Source of the DNA: an uncultured Oscillibacter sp.
GTDB taxonomy: Bacteria; Bacillota; Clostridia; Oscillospirales; Oscillospiraceae
NCBI GenBank assembly: GCA_902490355.1
Contig: CABUDN010000141.1
Coordinates: forward strand, 1 to 6,339
DNA: 6,339 nt
Reading direction: 5' to 3'
The notes under the pieces are model-generated. The model saw only the letters and a list, made by a program, of their open reading frames with translations, was not told where the DNA came from and searched no databases. Every line of letters starts with the position of its first letter. The first letter of the stretch is position 1. This document shows positions 1 to 6,191 of this stretch, piece after piece. The position numbers were made by a program, and so were the translations under genes.

Positions 1-1
1 T

Positions 2-223
2 CCGTATAGACCGGGAGCGGGAACGAAGCCTCTGGTTCTCGCTGGACGTGATCAGGATCTGGAAGAAGTAGCACAGATATTTGAAACTTTGCGGCTTAAC
101 ATACCGACACAATCTATTATTTATAGTGGGCTTCGGGGGGGGAAGACGGTCTTGTTAAATGCGCTGGAGGAAATTGCAGAGGACAAGGAGATTTTCCGTA
201 CCTCTCTCGATGCTTTTCCGTAA
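2..223 (+). pseudogene. N-terminal fragment of a P-loop (AAA-type) ATPase, 5' end outside the window
   Basis: The frame is open from the window edge and encodes 73 residues before TAA at 221-223. It begins PYRPGAGTKPLVLAGRD and continues to YSGLRGGKTVLLNALEEIAED. This matches the N-terminus of a bacterial ATP-binding protein family of roughly 350-400 aa, which starts N-P-[FY]-x-P-G-x-G-T-x-P-x-x-L-x-G-R-D and reaches a GLRGVGKTVLL Walker A loop about 45 residues later. The probable start codon therefore lies only a few codons upstream of base 1. Two things are wrong with it. The P-loop reads GLRG-GKT, one residue short of GxxGxGK[ST], within a run of eight G (135-142). The protein also stops about 20 residues after the P-loop, so Walker B, the sensor motifs and the C-terminal half are absent. 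I infer a dead remnant. The family assignment is from memory of its N-terminal signature. It is convergent with the two-component operon. Confidence 0.6.
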
Positions 224-237
224 AACAATCATAGCAT

Positions 238-285
238 ACAAAAAAACAAAAGCCGCGAACCTTACAAATTTGTAAAGTTCGCGGC
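238..285 (-). terminator. Intrinsic terminator of the two-component operon
   Basis: On the minus strand a 9-bp GC-rich stem (GCCGCGAAC / GTTCGCGGC, 252-260 with 277-285) is followed by TTTTGTTTTTTTG. It lies 13 bases past the response-regulator stop codon. The stem continues past one C/A mismatch into a self-complementary 14-mer, TTACAAATTTGTAA (262-275). There is no T-run on the plus-strand side, so termination is predicted only for minus-strand transcripts. The inner palindrome closely resembles the one in front of the kinase gene (see findings). Confidence 0.88.
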
Positions 286-298
286 GAAAGCACATATT

Positions 299-967
299 TC
301 ATAGCTGCTCCAGCAGGTAACCTCCGCCCCGCAGGGAAGATATCTCTAATTGGGAGTCTTCACTGTGAAGCTTTTTCCGCAGACGGGATATCAGTGTCCA
401 CAGAGCGCGTTTCTCCACCTCTGATTCGGCGCCCCAGACCTCCCGCATCAGCTCCGCCTGGGACACCTTGTGTTCCGCGTTCTGTGCTAGGAGAAGCAGC
501 ACCGTAAATTCCTTTTGCGTCAGCAGGATATCCCGGCCGTTTACATAACCGATAAAGGAAACGGTATCCAGTTTCAGGCCGCCGTAGCAGACATAGCGGC
601 GGCTGTTTGCATCTGAGCGAAGCCTGGCCTCAATCCTGGCAATCAGCACCTCCAGATCATAGGGCTTGGGCAGATAATCGTCGCCGCCGGCGCGAAGCCC
701 CTCCACCACATCCTGATTTTCTCCAAGTGCCGTCAAAAAAAGGATCGGGATATGATAACGCTCTTTCAGCTCCCTGCACAGCTCTATACCGTTTCCGTCC
801 GGAAGCATGATATCCAGCACAATCAGATTTGCTGGGTGCCACTGAAGCTGTTCCCGCGCTTCGGCGGCAGTCCCCGCCTTGAGCACCTCATAACCGTGCA
901 GGGAAAGCACCTTGGCGTTGATCTTCATAATGTGAGGGTTGTCCTCTACCAATAATATCGTGCTCAC
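299..967 (-). CDS. OmpR/PhoB-family two-component response regulator
   Basis: This is a 222-aa DNA-binding response regulator, a normal length for the family. Residues 1-115 form the receiver domain: acidic pocket E8-D9, phosphoacceptor D52 in VLDIMLPDGNG, switch T79 in LFLTALG and K101 in DYLPKPYD. Residues about 125-222 form a winged-helix Trans_reg_C domain, with LTQKEFTVLLLLAQN, a recognition-helix region ALWTLISRLRKKL and the closing wing SSLRGGGYLL. All catalytic receiver residues are present. The start is a GTG at 965-967 that overlaps the kinase stop (GTGA), with AGGAGG at 975-980 seven bases upstream. A longer open frame reaches an ATG at 1033, but that would add 22 unrelated residues inside the kinase gene. 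The overlap implies translational coupling to the kinase, its likely phosphodonor. DNA targets are not known; the palindrome at 2978-3003 is a candidate. Confidence 0.95.
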   Translation of the reverse strand: MSTILLVEDNPHIMKINAKVLSLHGYEVLKAGTAAEAREQLQWHPANLIVLDIMLPDGNGIELCRELKERYHIPILFLTALGENQDVVEGLRAGGDDYLPKPYDLEVLIARIEARLRSDANSRRYVCYGGLKLDTVSFIGYVNGRDILLTQKEFTVLLLLAQNAEHKVSQAELMREVWGAESEVEKRALWTLISRLRKKLHSEDSQLEISSLRGGGYLLEQL

Positions 968-2910
968 TGCTCCCCCTCCTTCAAAACCGTAAAGGCAAAT
1001 ACGGTGCCCTCCGGCCCCGTTCGTTCTACCCAAATCTCCCCGCCGTGGGCTTCTACCGCTTCCCGGCAGATGGTCAGCCCAAGCCCGCTGCTGCCGCTGG
1101 CGCTATATCCCTGTTCAAAGATGTGCGGCAAATCTTCCAGCGAGATCCCGCTGCCGGTATCTTCCACCCGGAACAGCACAAACCCACCTCGTTCCCCGTC
1201 GGAGGCACGGATAGCGATGGTTCCGTTTTGTGTGTTTTTGTTTGCGTTCACCACCAGGTTGATAAAGATTTGCAGCAACATTTCAAAATTGCCGTGGACA
1301 TCCGCGCAGGGATCTGCGGCGATTTTGACCGTGTTGCCGTTCTTCAGGCACATGGGTGCTGCGATGGCGTCCACGTTTTCTAAAAGCTCCGATACGATGA
1401 CCCGTCCGAAGCTCAGCTCGCTTTTCCGCCCGTAGGAGTATTCCATCAGCCTTGTCACCATGTCTGCCAGCCGCTGTGCCTCCTGCTGGATCGTCTTCAG
1501 ATTGCCGGGGGTCTCGTCGCTGATATGGTGGGCGGCAAGCTGCATCCCGGTCAGCTGGGCATAGCCGGAGATCACCGTCAGAGGCGTTTTCAGCTCATGG
1601 GCAACCTTATGAAGGAAATCCATATTGAGACGGTTCATGCGTTCCAGCATCTCGCCCCGGCTGCGGCTTTCGATCAGCGCCGCTTCCCGTTCCTGAATCC
1701 GCAGATTGATGGCCGCGGCATTGAGGAAGACAAAGCCCAGCATCCCATAGGCCGCCGCTCCATAGTGCGCAACCTCAGAACTGTCTCCTGTCAGGAGCGC
1801 TTCGTACAGCAGGCCTGCCAGAAGGATAAGAAAGCCGGAGAGCACCAAAATATCCACTGCATTTAGCCGGCGCTGCCGGATATAATGGCGGATGACGCCG
1901 AAAATCAGATACAGCAGATACGGGATGGAAGCATAGTATGCTGCCGTGGAAACCGTGACAATATCCTGCGTAGGCAGCACGCAGATTAGGACGGCAACAA
2001 CGGCAGCCATTCCCAGATAAGCGTACAGCGGCCAGTGTTTCGTAGCCTTGGCATACATACATTTCAACAGCAGAAGGATGGACACCGGCATCAACATAAC
2101 GATCAGTATAAAGGTACGGTAAGCAAAATACCAGGAGGTATCTGCCGGGAGCAGGTGGATATTAAAGAAGTTCTGATCCCGCAGCGCCATTACCAGACAG
2201 CAGAACGCCAGACAGAGAAAATCCGCTTTGCGGCGCACTGCCGCGCTCAGTAGGAAATACAGCATCAAAAACAGCAGGCCGCCGCTGACCGACAGGGATA
2301 CCAAATCGTTTGACGCCTTAAACCGCTCCATATTCTGCGGGGTCGATAGGTAGGTCGGCTGGATATATCCTCCGTCCTTATGGACATAGTTGCCATACTG
2401 ATAGATGATCTCGATCTCTCCGCTTTCTCCGGAAAACATGGGGATGGTCATGTAGCCCACCTGGGGTACAAAATCCTCCGCATTGTCCACCACCCTGCCA
2501 AAGGCCGCAACCTCAGAACCGTTGACGAACACGCGGCTGGCATAATCCAGCGAAAAACTGCAAATGGTGTAATACTGGTTCGGCTGTGCCAGGATCCGCA
2601 GGCGGTGGGTTCCGTAGGGGGTATCCGAGGCAGATTCTTCCGGGCCGGCTTTCACCCCTGCCGCTCCGGAAGCGAAATCTTCCGATGTATACAACGCCTC
2701 CGGGTAGAAGTCCCACTCGTTGGCTATATTGAAAACACAGCTCGAAACGTCAGCATCCCGGATATCCAGCACACCGTCCTGTGGTGTGATGCCCCGAATA
2801 TGGTAAGTTCTTTGAGAAAAGACAACCTGAAGCAAAAACACACTCAAAATAACAATGGCAACCGGCAAAAGCCAGCGCAGCAGCTTTTTGTTGATGTGGT
2901 CAGACTGCAA
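964..2910 (-). CDS. Membrane sensor histidine kinase with 7TMR-DISM-like sensor region
   Basis: This 648-aa kinase is predicted to autophosphorylate in response to an extracellular cue and pass phosphate to the adjacent regulator. Domains in order: a membrane helix at about 11-32; an extracellular domain at about 33-200 with galactose-binding/jelly-roll features (RVFVNGSEVAAFGRV, 126-140); about seven membrane helices between 204 and 402, matching 7TMR-DISM layout; a coiled linker; HisKA with H438 in VAHELKTPLTVISGY; and HATPase_c with N-box NLVVNANKN (551-559), G1 DTGSG (584-588), F-box IFEQGYS and G2 SGLGL (608-612). All catalytic boxes are intact. The start is TTG at 2908-2910: no Met codon occurs before residue 154, and a purine-rich GAGGAAAGGGGGG (2918-2930) ends 7 bases upstream. 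It is first in its operon, the reverse of the more common regulator-kinase order. The ligand cannot be read from sequence; a sugar or glycan is possible given the fold. Confidence 0.93.
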   Translation of the reverse strand: MQSDHINKKLLRWLLPVAIVILSVFLLQVVFSQRTYHIRGITPQDGVLDIRDADVSSCVFNIANEWDFYPEALYTSEDFASGAAGVKAGPEESASDTPYGTHRLRILAQPNQYYTICSFSLDYASRVFVNGSEVAAFGRVVDNAEDFVPQVGYMTIPMFSGESGEIEIIYQYGNYVHKDGGYIQPTYLSTPQNMERFKASNDLVSLSVSGGLLFLMLYFLLSAAVRRKADFLCLAFCCLVMALRDQNFFNIHLLPADTSWYFAYRTFILIVMLMPVSILLLLKCMYAKATKHWPLYAYLGMAAVVAVLICVLPTQDIVTVSTAAYYASIPYLLYLIFGVIRHYIRQRRLNAVDILVLSGFLILLAGLLYEALLTGDSSEVAHYGAAAYGMLGFVFLNAAAINLRIQEREAALIESRSRGEMLERMNRLNMDFLHKVAHELKTPLTVISGYAQLTGMQLAAHHISDETPGNLKTIQQEAQRLADMVTRLMEYSYGRKSELSFGRVIVSELLENVDAIAAPMCLKNGNTVKIAADPCADVHGNFEMLLQIFINLVVNANKNTQNGTIAIRASDGERGGFVLFRVEDTGSGISLEDLPHIFEQGYSASGSSGLGLTICREAVEAHGGEIWVERTGPEGTVFAFTVLKEGEQ

Positions 2911-2954
2911 GGAAAGTCCCCCCTTTCCTCGGTATTTGTTCCTTATTTTACTTT

Positions 2955-2983
2955 ATCATATAAATGGGACGACCAGGAAAGCC
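2955..2983 (-). promoter_or_regulatory. Probable promoter of the kinase-regulator operon
   Basis: A -10-like TATGAT (minus strand, 2955-2960; one mismatch to TATAAT) lies 45 bases upstream of the TTG start. At a 17-base spacing the -35 position reads GGCTTT, a poor match to TTGACA. That position coincides with the edge of the 26-base palindrome, which fits a promoter that needs an activator bound at -35. The -10 is seen; the activation model is inference. Confidence 0.45.
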
Positions 2984-3360
2984 TTACAAAATTGTAAGGC
3001 TTTATTTCCTTTTGTCCATTGGGCAAATTCTTGTACTTTTTCTACCGGTCGCTTAGTTTGGTCTCTATATAGCCGCACAGCATAAAGTAGGGAAGCAACT
3101 GCCATATCATAGTGATCCCCGCCATCAGAATAGTCGACCGTTACGTTGTTTGTTGATACATTTGAGAATTTAATTGTCGGAATTTCTGTCCGCTGTCCCG
3201 TGGCAATTTGTAATCACATCTGTCCGGGGTAAGCATCAAATATCTCCAAGAATTTCTGTAGTTCAAATAACCCTTTTTCTTGGGAATGTAATTGGGAAGC
3301 TCGTTCTTGAATTGCCAGTCCCGCATCGATTGACATATCATTCAATATTGTCCATGCCAT
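2956..3360 (-). pseudogene. Possible degraded coding remnant, unrecognised, with one in-frame TGA
   Basis: On the minus strand an ATG at 3358-3360 opens a 48-codon frame (MAWTILNDMSIDAG...FDAYPGQM) that ends at TGA 3214-3216. The same frame then stays open for 85 more codons (LQIATGQRTEIPTIKFSNVS...GGDHYDMAVASLLYAVRLYRDQ...) to TGA 2956-2958. The second part has a plausible amphipathic protein-like composition. I do not recognise a family. No ribosome binding site precedes the ATG, and extension upstream would run through the terminator of the surface-protein gene, so any original gene has lost its 5' end. The stretch is visibly AT-richer than its neighbours. Its 3' end overlaps the kinase promoter and palindrome. 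It may be the tail of a lost accessory gene, or only a chance open frame. Confidence 0.3.
2978..3003. repeat. 26-bp palindrome, candidate operator for the response regulator
   Basis: Two 12-base arms, AAAGCCTTACAA and TTGTAAGGCTTT, flank a central AA (2990-2991) with no mismatches. The core TTACA-N4-TGTAA agrees with the TNACA-N4-TGTAA pattern that I recall for BceR-like OmpR-family regulators of Firmicutes. It lies over the -35 region of the kinase promoter. On the plus strand it is followed by a loosely T-rich stretch, so a weak plus-strand terminator is an alternative, but no plus-strand gene precedes it. Confidence 0.6.
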
Positions 3361-3389
3361 AATCACACCAATTAGTTGGGATTCCGCGC

Positions 3390-3428
3390 AAAAAACAAGG
3401 GTAAGAAGCCTCAGCCTCCTGCCCCTGT
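3390..3428 (-). terminator. Intrinsic terminator of the surface-protein gene
   Basis: The minus strand folds into a stem of about 15 pairs (ACAGGGGCAGGAGGC with GGCTTCTTACCCTTGT, one C/A mismatch and three G-U pairs, loop TGAG), followed directly by TTTTTT (3390-3395). It lies about 60 bases after the TAA of the large surface-protein gene. This separates that gene's transcript from the kinase operon. Confidence 0.8.
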
Positions 3429-3490
3429 TCTTATCATCCACTTATTTAAAATCCGTCAGGGCCACGGAAAAGCCATGCTTTCCCGTCCAG

Positions 3491-5908
3491 TTAAGCCCGC
3501 TTCTTGCTTCTTTTGTATGCAAAGCCTGCTCCCGCAAGGCCCGCCGCACTGGTGCACATAAGAGCCACCCAGAAAAACAGGTTTCTGCCGTCGCCGGTCT
3601 GCACAACGCCCTCTCCCGAGCTTGTTCCCCCATTGCCATCCGCTCCGGAGCCGTCTGCCGGGGTGTCCTGCGCCGTAATGGTAAATTCCAGCGCTTCGAT
3701 TCCATAACTTGCCCCATCTTGTGAATCAATGGTGAACAGAACCCGGTACTGGCCCGGGTCAACCGGTGCCGATGGAATGTTACGGTAGTTTTCTCCACTT
3801 TTCATTTGATAGGTCACCGCAATCTCCCCGGTGTAGCCCGCCGCCGCGGCAGTTCCGGTGTAGCCTGTGTGGGCGCTGCCGTCATACTGCGCATCCTGTG
3901 CCGCCACGCCGGTGATTGCAAGCCTTTCCGGGCTGCGGTACTCCCGCACGAGGGTCTCGTTTCCCAGACGGATCTGCACACGGTATTGTGCGCCGCTTTC
4001 AAAGTCCGGCACTGTATAGGCAGCTTTGGTGGCCCCGTTGATATCGGCATATGCCTCGTAGCTTACCTGTGTGGGCTGCGTATCCAGCGTCAGCATATCT
4101 GTCTGCATCGGAGAAATTTCCAGTGTGTATGTTCCTGCGGGCAATTCGGGGATCACAACAGTTTCGTAACCGGACATGGCCTCATCCACCTGGATTTCCT
4201 CCATGAAGTGGTCAGGGCCCATTAAATAATATCGAAAGCTGCAAGGTCCGGACGCCTGATACCGGAATGCGATGGTTCCTCCCTCCGGCACGTCTCGGTA
4301 AGTGTATGATTGGTAATAGCCGTCGTCATGGCTTTCACTCGGCGCAATGGAAAGTGCGGTTTTGGTCTCCATCTTCTGCCACTGCCAGGACATTCCTTCC
4401 GCGTCGGCACTTGCTTCCGCCTGCAGTGTCAGGTCCGCTTTGATGTCCGGGCCTGATGTATCGAACTGCACCTTCCCGCTGACACTGCCGACTGTAATGG
4501 TGCGCTGCATCCCGCAGGTGCCGCAGTTTTGCATAAATGCATCGTTTTCAGTCCATGTATTGTAAGAGTGGGCTGCCGTGGCCTTCTCATACTGGCAGAT
4601 GCTGCAGTATTCGGTATGGGTTCCGTCCCCGTTATCGCGATAGTTTCCAAAACCATGTGCCATCCGCACGGTTTCCCCGCAGCCACACTTCCCCTCATGC
4701 TCATCTGCATTGACAGCCGTTCCGCTGGACAGGTTATGGACGGCGGTTCCAGAGCCTGTAACCGTTCCACGGTTGTCCAGCCCACCATTGTGTATAAACG
4801 TCCCGTTGTTGGTCAATGTGACGCCGCTTTCGATAACCAGCGTTGTCCCCTTCGGAATCTCGAGCGTTGCGCCGGTCTCAATGGTGTAATTCTTATCCAG
4901 AACAGCGAGTCCGCTGTTGTCCTTATCTCCATAAATGGACGTTAGCTTTGCCTGCGCATCTGTAATCATGCAGTTGCTGAAGTCCGAGGGATCTGCGGCG
5001 TACCCGCCGCTTCCTCCTCCAATGGCGTTGGCCTTTCCGTTACCGGCGCTTCCATTCCGATAGGTACCCTTTGCCGTAATGGTTCCGCCTGTTATCACAA
5101 TCTTTTCCAGAAGGCCGTCGTGTCCGCCGCCGCCAATTCCGGCCGCACCGTTTGCGCCCGCCTCAGCGTAAATCACACCGCCGGTGATGACAATTTCCTT
5201 TGCCGCGGAGGAGTTTCCCCCTCCACCGATGCCCGCACCGGCACCATGTTCTCCTGTGCCGCCGGTCGCAGTAACATCGCCCCCGTTTATTGTGATGGTC
5301 CCTTCTGCCCTGGCGCGGTCTCCACTACCGATTCCGGCGCCGCCACCACTCCTGCCGCTGGCATCCGCACCTGACGCGGTAATTTCTCCACCGTTTATCG
5401 TGATCGCACCGTTGGAATCCCCTACGTTTCCACCAATTCCCGCATTCCCCGCGGAGGAGGCGTTGGCAATCAACGCACCCATCGTGTCTCCGGCCGACTG
5501 GGCATAGATCGTCAGACTGCTGCCGCTTGCCACACGGATGCCGCCGCTGACTGTGAGGTTAGCGTTGTTTACCAGAATCAGATGGACATCGCCGTTTACC
5601 GTGACCCTTCCCGAAAGCGTCTGTGTACTGCTGGCAACATACCAGGTGCTCTGTCCTGCTGTGCCCCAGGTAAGCATTCCGCTTCCAATTTCCGTGTATG
5701 TGTCGCAGCTTGCCTGCTGCCCGTTTTCATCAAGGTAGGGGATACCCGTTCCCGCATTGTTTTGGGGCGCAGGGACACCCGTTATGGACAGGGATGCCAG
5801 CCCGGCGGCAATTTCAGCGCCTGCGGCCGATGCCGCGGGGGAAAGAACCCCCAGCAGAACTGCCATGGCCAGCCCCATACAGCAAAGCTTTCTTATCTTT
5901 TTTCTCAT
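3491..5908 (-). CDS. Secreted Gly-rich beta-helix surface protein with C-terminal wall-anchor signal
   Basis: This 805-aa exported protein probably acts as a cell-surface adhesin or glycan-contacting protein (inferred). Residues 1-28 are a signal peptide (RKKIRK, hydrophobic core, ASA cleavage). Residues 100-155 look like beta-solenoid. Residues 156-302 hold four ITINGG[ED][IV]TA-type repeats alternating with GAGIGGGG segments, as in Cthe_2159-like carbohydrate-binding beta-helix proteins. Residues 349-392 are another solenoid patch. Residues 408-465 carry CxC, CxxC and CxxC pairs around GDGTHTEYC. An Ig-like domain begins at about 490 and is split by an insertion at 513-621. A YDG/MBG-like domain (QYDGSAHTGYTG) covers about 662-745. 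A Gly/Ser linker then leads to VVQTGD (768-773), a membrane helix at 776-797 and KRSKKRA. The start was placed at the ATG at 5906-5908, because AGGAGG precedes it and the signal peptide begins there; an upstream in-frame ATG at 5959 adds 17 residues that do not suit a signal peptide. No sortase gene is in the window. Confidence 0.88.
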   Translation of the reverse strand: MRKKIRKLCCMGLAMAVLLGVLSPAASAAGAEIAAGLASLSITGVPAPQNNAGTGIPYLDENGQQASCDTYTEIGSGMLTWGTAGQSTWYVASSTQTLSGRVTVNGDVHLILVNNANLTVSGGIRVASGSSLTIYAQSAGDTMGALIANASSAGNAGIGGNVGDSNGAITINGGEITASGADASGRSGGGAGIGSGDRARAEGTITINGGDVTATGGTGEHGAGAGIGGGGNSSAAKEIVITGGVIYAEAGANGAAGIGGGGHDGLLEKIVITGGTITAKGTYRNGSAGNGKANAIGGGSGGYAADPSDFSNCMITDAQAKLTSIYGDKDNSGLAVLDKNYTIETGATLEIPKGTTLVIESGVTLTNNGTFIHNGGLDNRGTVTGSGTAVHNLSSGTAVNADEHEGKCGCGETVRMAHGFGNYRDNGDGTHTEYCSICQYEKATAAHSYNTWTENDAFMQNCGTCGMQRTITVGSVSGKVQFDTSGPDIKADLTLQAEASADAEGMSWQWQKMETKTALSIAPSESHDDGYYQSYTYRDVPEGGTIAFRYQASGPCSFRYYLMGPDHFMEEIQVDEAMSGYETVVIPELPAGTYTLEISPMQTDMLTLDTQPTQVSYEAYADINGATKAAYTVPDFESGAQYRVQIRLGNETLVREYRSPERLAITGVAAQDAQYDGSAHTGYTGTAAAAGYTGEIAVTYQMKSGENYRNIPSAPVDPGQYRVLFTIDSQDGASYGIEALEFTITAQDTPADGSGADGNGGTSSGEGVVQTGDGRNLFFWVALMCTSAAGLAGAGFAYKRSKKRA
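5003..5443 (-). repeat. Coding repeats: four beta-helix/Gly-rich units of about 31-36 residues
   Basis: Within the surface protein, strand-like units AITINGGEITASG (residues 168-180), TITINGGDVTATGG (204-217), EIVITGGVIYAEAG (238-251) and KIVITGGTITAKG (269-281) alternate with AGIGGN, GAGIGSGD, GAGIGGGG, AAGIGGGG and NAIGGGSGG. The unit length falls from 36 to 31 residues along the array. The DNA copies have diverged in sequence, so this is an old protein repeat and not a recent tandem duplication. The antisense Pro-rich open frame here is a by-product of GGN codons. Confidence 0.8.
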
Positions 5909-5918
5909 AATTTCCCTT

Positions 5919-5924
5919 CCTCCT
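5919..5924 (-). promoter_or_regulatory. Ribosome binding site that fixes the surface-protein start
   Basis: The minus strand carries AGGAGG followed by AAGGGAAATT and ATG (10-base spacing). It supports residue 1 at the ATG at 5906-5908 over the in-frame ATG at 5959. Confidence 0.8.
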
Positions 5925-6038
5925 GTGCGGTCAAAAGTAAATTTTAAAAAAGTTGCCATAACCGGCCCAGACCGTTTGCGGAAATTTATCAGCGGATAGC
6001 GGAAGATCTGCCTGCAAAAATTCTAAAATGGACCGGAA

Positions 6039-6120
6039 TCCGCAAAAAGTTGGTAACAGCGGCGAACCGTCGCAAGGCGCCTGCAGCCGGACAGATGAGA
6101 CAGGCATGACTTTTTGCGGA
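6039..6120. other. Structured leader: 12-bp inverted repeat enclosing two hairpins
   Basis: The 246-base stretch between the tRNA terminator and the surface gene (5909-6154) has no credible gene. Within it, TCCGCAAAAAGT (6039-6050) pairs perfectly with ACTTTTTGCGGA (6109-6120). Inside lie a hairpin GCGGCG-AAC-CGTCGC (6059-6073; one G-U pair when read on the plus strand) and GCCTG/CAGGC arms (6079-6083 with 6101-6105). Together they could form a three-way junction on either strand. The octamer TTTGCGGA also recurs at 5975-5982. A weak -10-like TAGAAT (minus, 6020-6025) is the only promoter candidate I noticed between this structure and the gene. It does not match any riboswitch consensus I know. 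It could be an RNA element or a protein-binding array. Confidence 0.4.
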
Positions 6121-6154
6121 AAATGAAGATGCGGAGTGAGTACACTCTGATTTT

Positions 6155-6188
6155 AAAAAACGGAGCAAGCGATACAAAGCTTGCTCCG
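6155..6188 (-). terminator. Intrinsic terminator after tRNA-Leu
   Basis: On the minus strand a perfect 10-bp stem (CGGAGCAAGC / GCTTGCTCCG, loop TTTGTATC) is followed by TTTTTT (6155-6160). It begins 4 bases after the CCA end of the tRNA, so the tRNA transcript is predicted to end here and not to run into the surface-protein gene. Confidence 0.9.
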
Positions 6189-6191
6189 ACG

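Noticed and set aside
968..1033. Earlier ATG start for the response regulator (22 extra residues)
   Set aside because: The extension is antisense-free but lies wholly within the kinase 3' end and is Gly-rich without homology. The GTG at 965-967 has a well-placed AGGAGG and gives the usual start of a receiver domain.
2380..2997. Plus-strand open frame of 205 codons opposite the kinase gene
   Set aside because: It is fully antisense to a kinase gene with all motifs intact, has no recognisable domain or ribosome binding site, and reads through the kinase promoter palindrome.
3361..3441. Upstream extension of the minus-strand remnant to an ATG at 3441
   Set aside because: It would translate through the intrinsic terminator of the surface-protein gene. 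The residues (KNRGRRLRLLTLVF) are what the hairpin happens to encode.
5003..5443. CRISPR array or satellite repeat
   Set aside because: The periodicity is in codons of a long open frame, the units differ in sequence and length, and there are no identical repeats separated by unique spacers. No CRISPR was seen elsewhere.
5184..5507. Plus-strand Pro/Ala-rich open frame opposite the Gly-rich repeats
   Set aside because: Poly-Pro arises as the complement of GGN codons in the beta-helix repeats. There is no ribosome binding site or independent evidence.
6039..6120. c-di-GMP (GEMM), TPP, cobalamin, fluoride or THF riboswitch
   Set aside because: I compared the stems and loops on both strands with the consensus elements I know. 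The conserved GEMM segments, the TPP CUGAGA and the others are not present, so only a generic structured element is reported.
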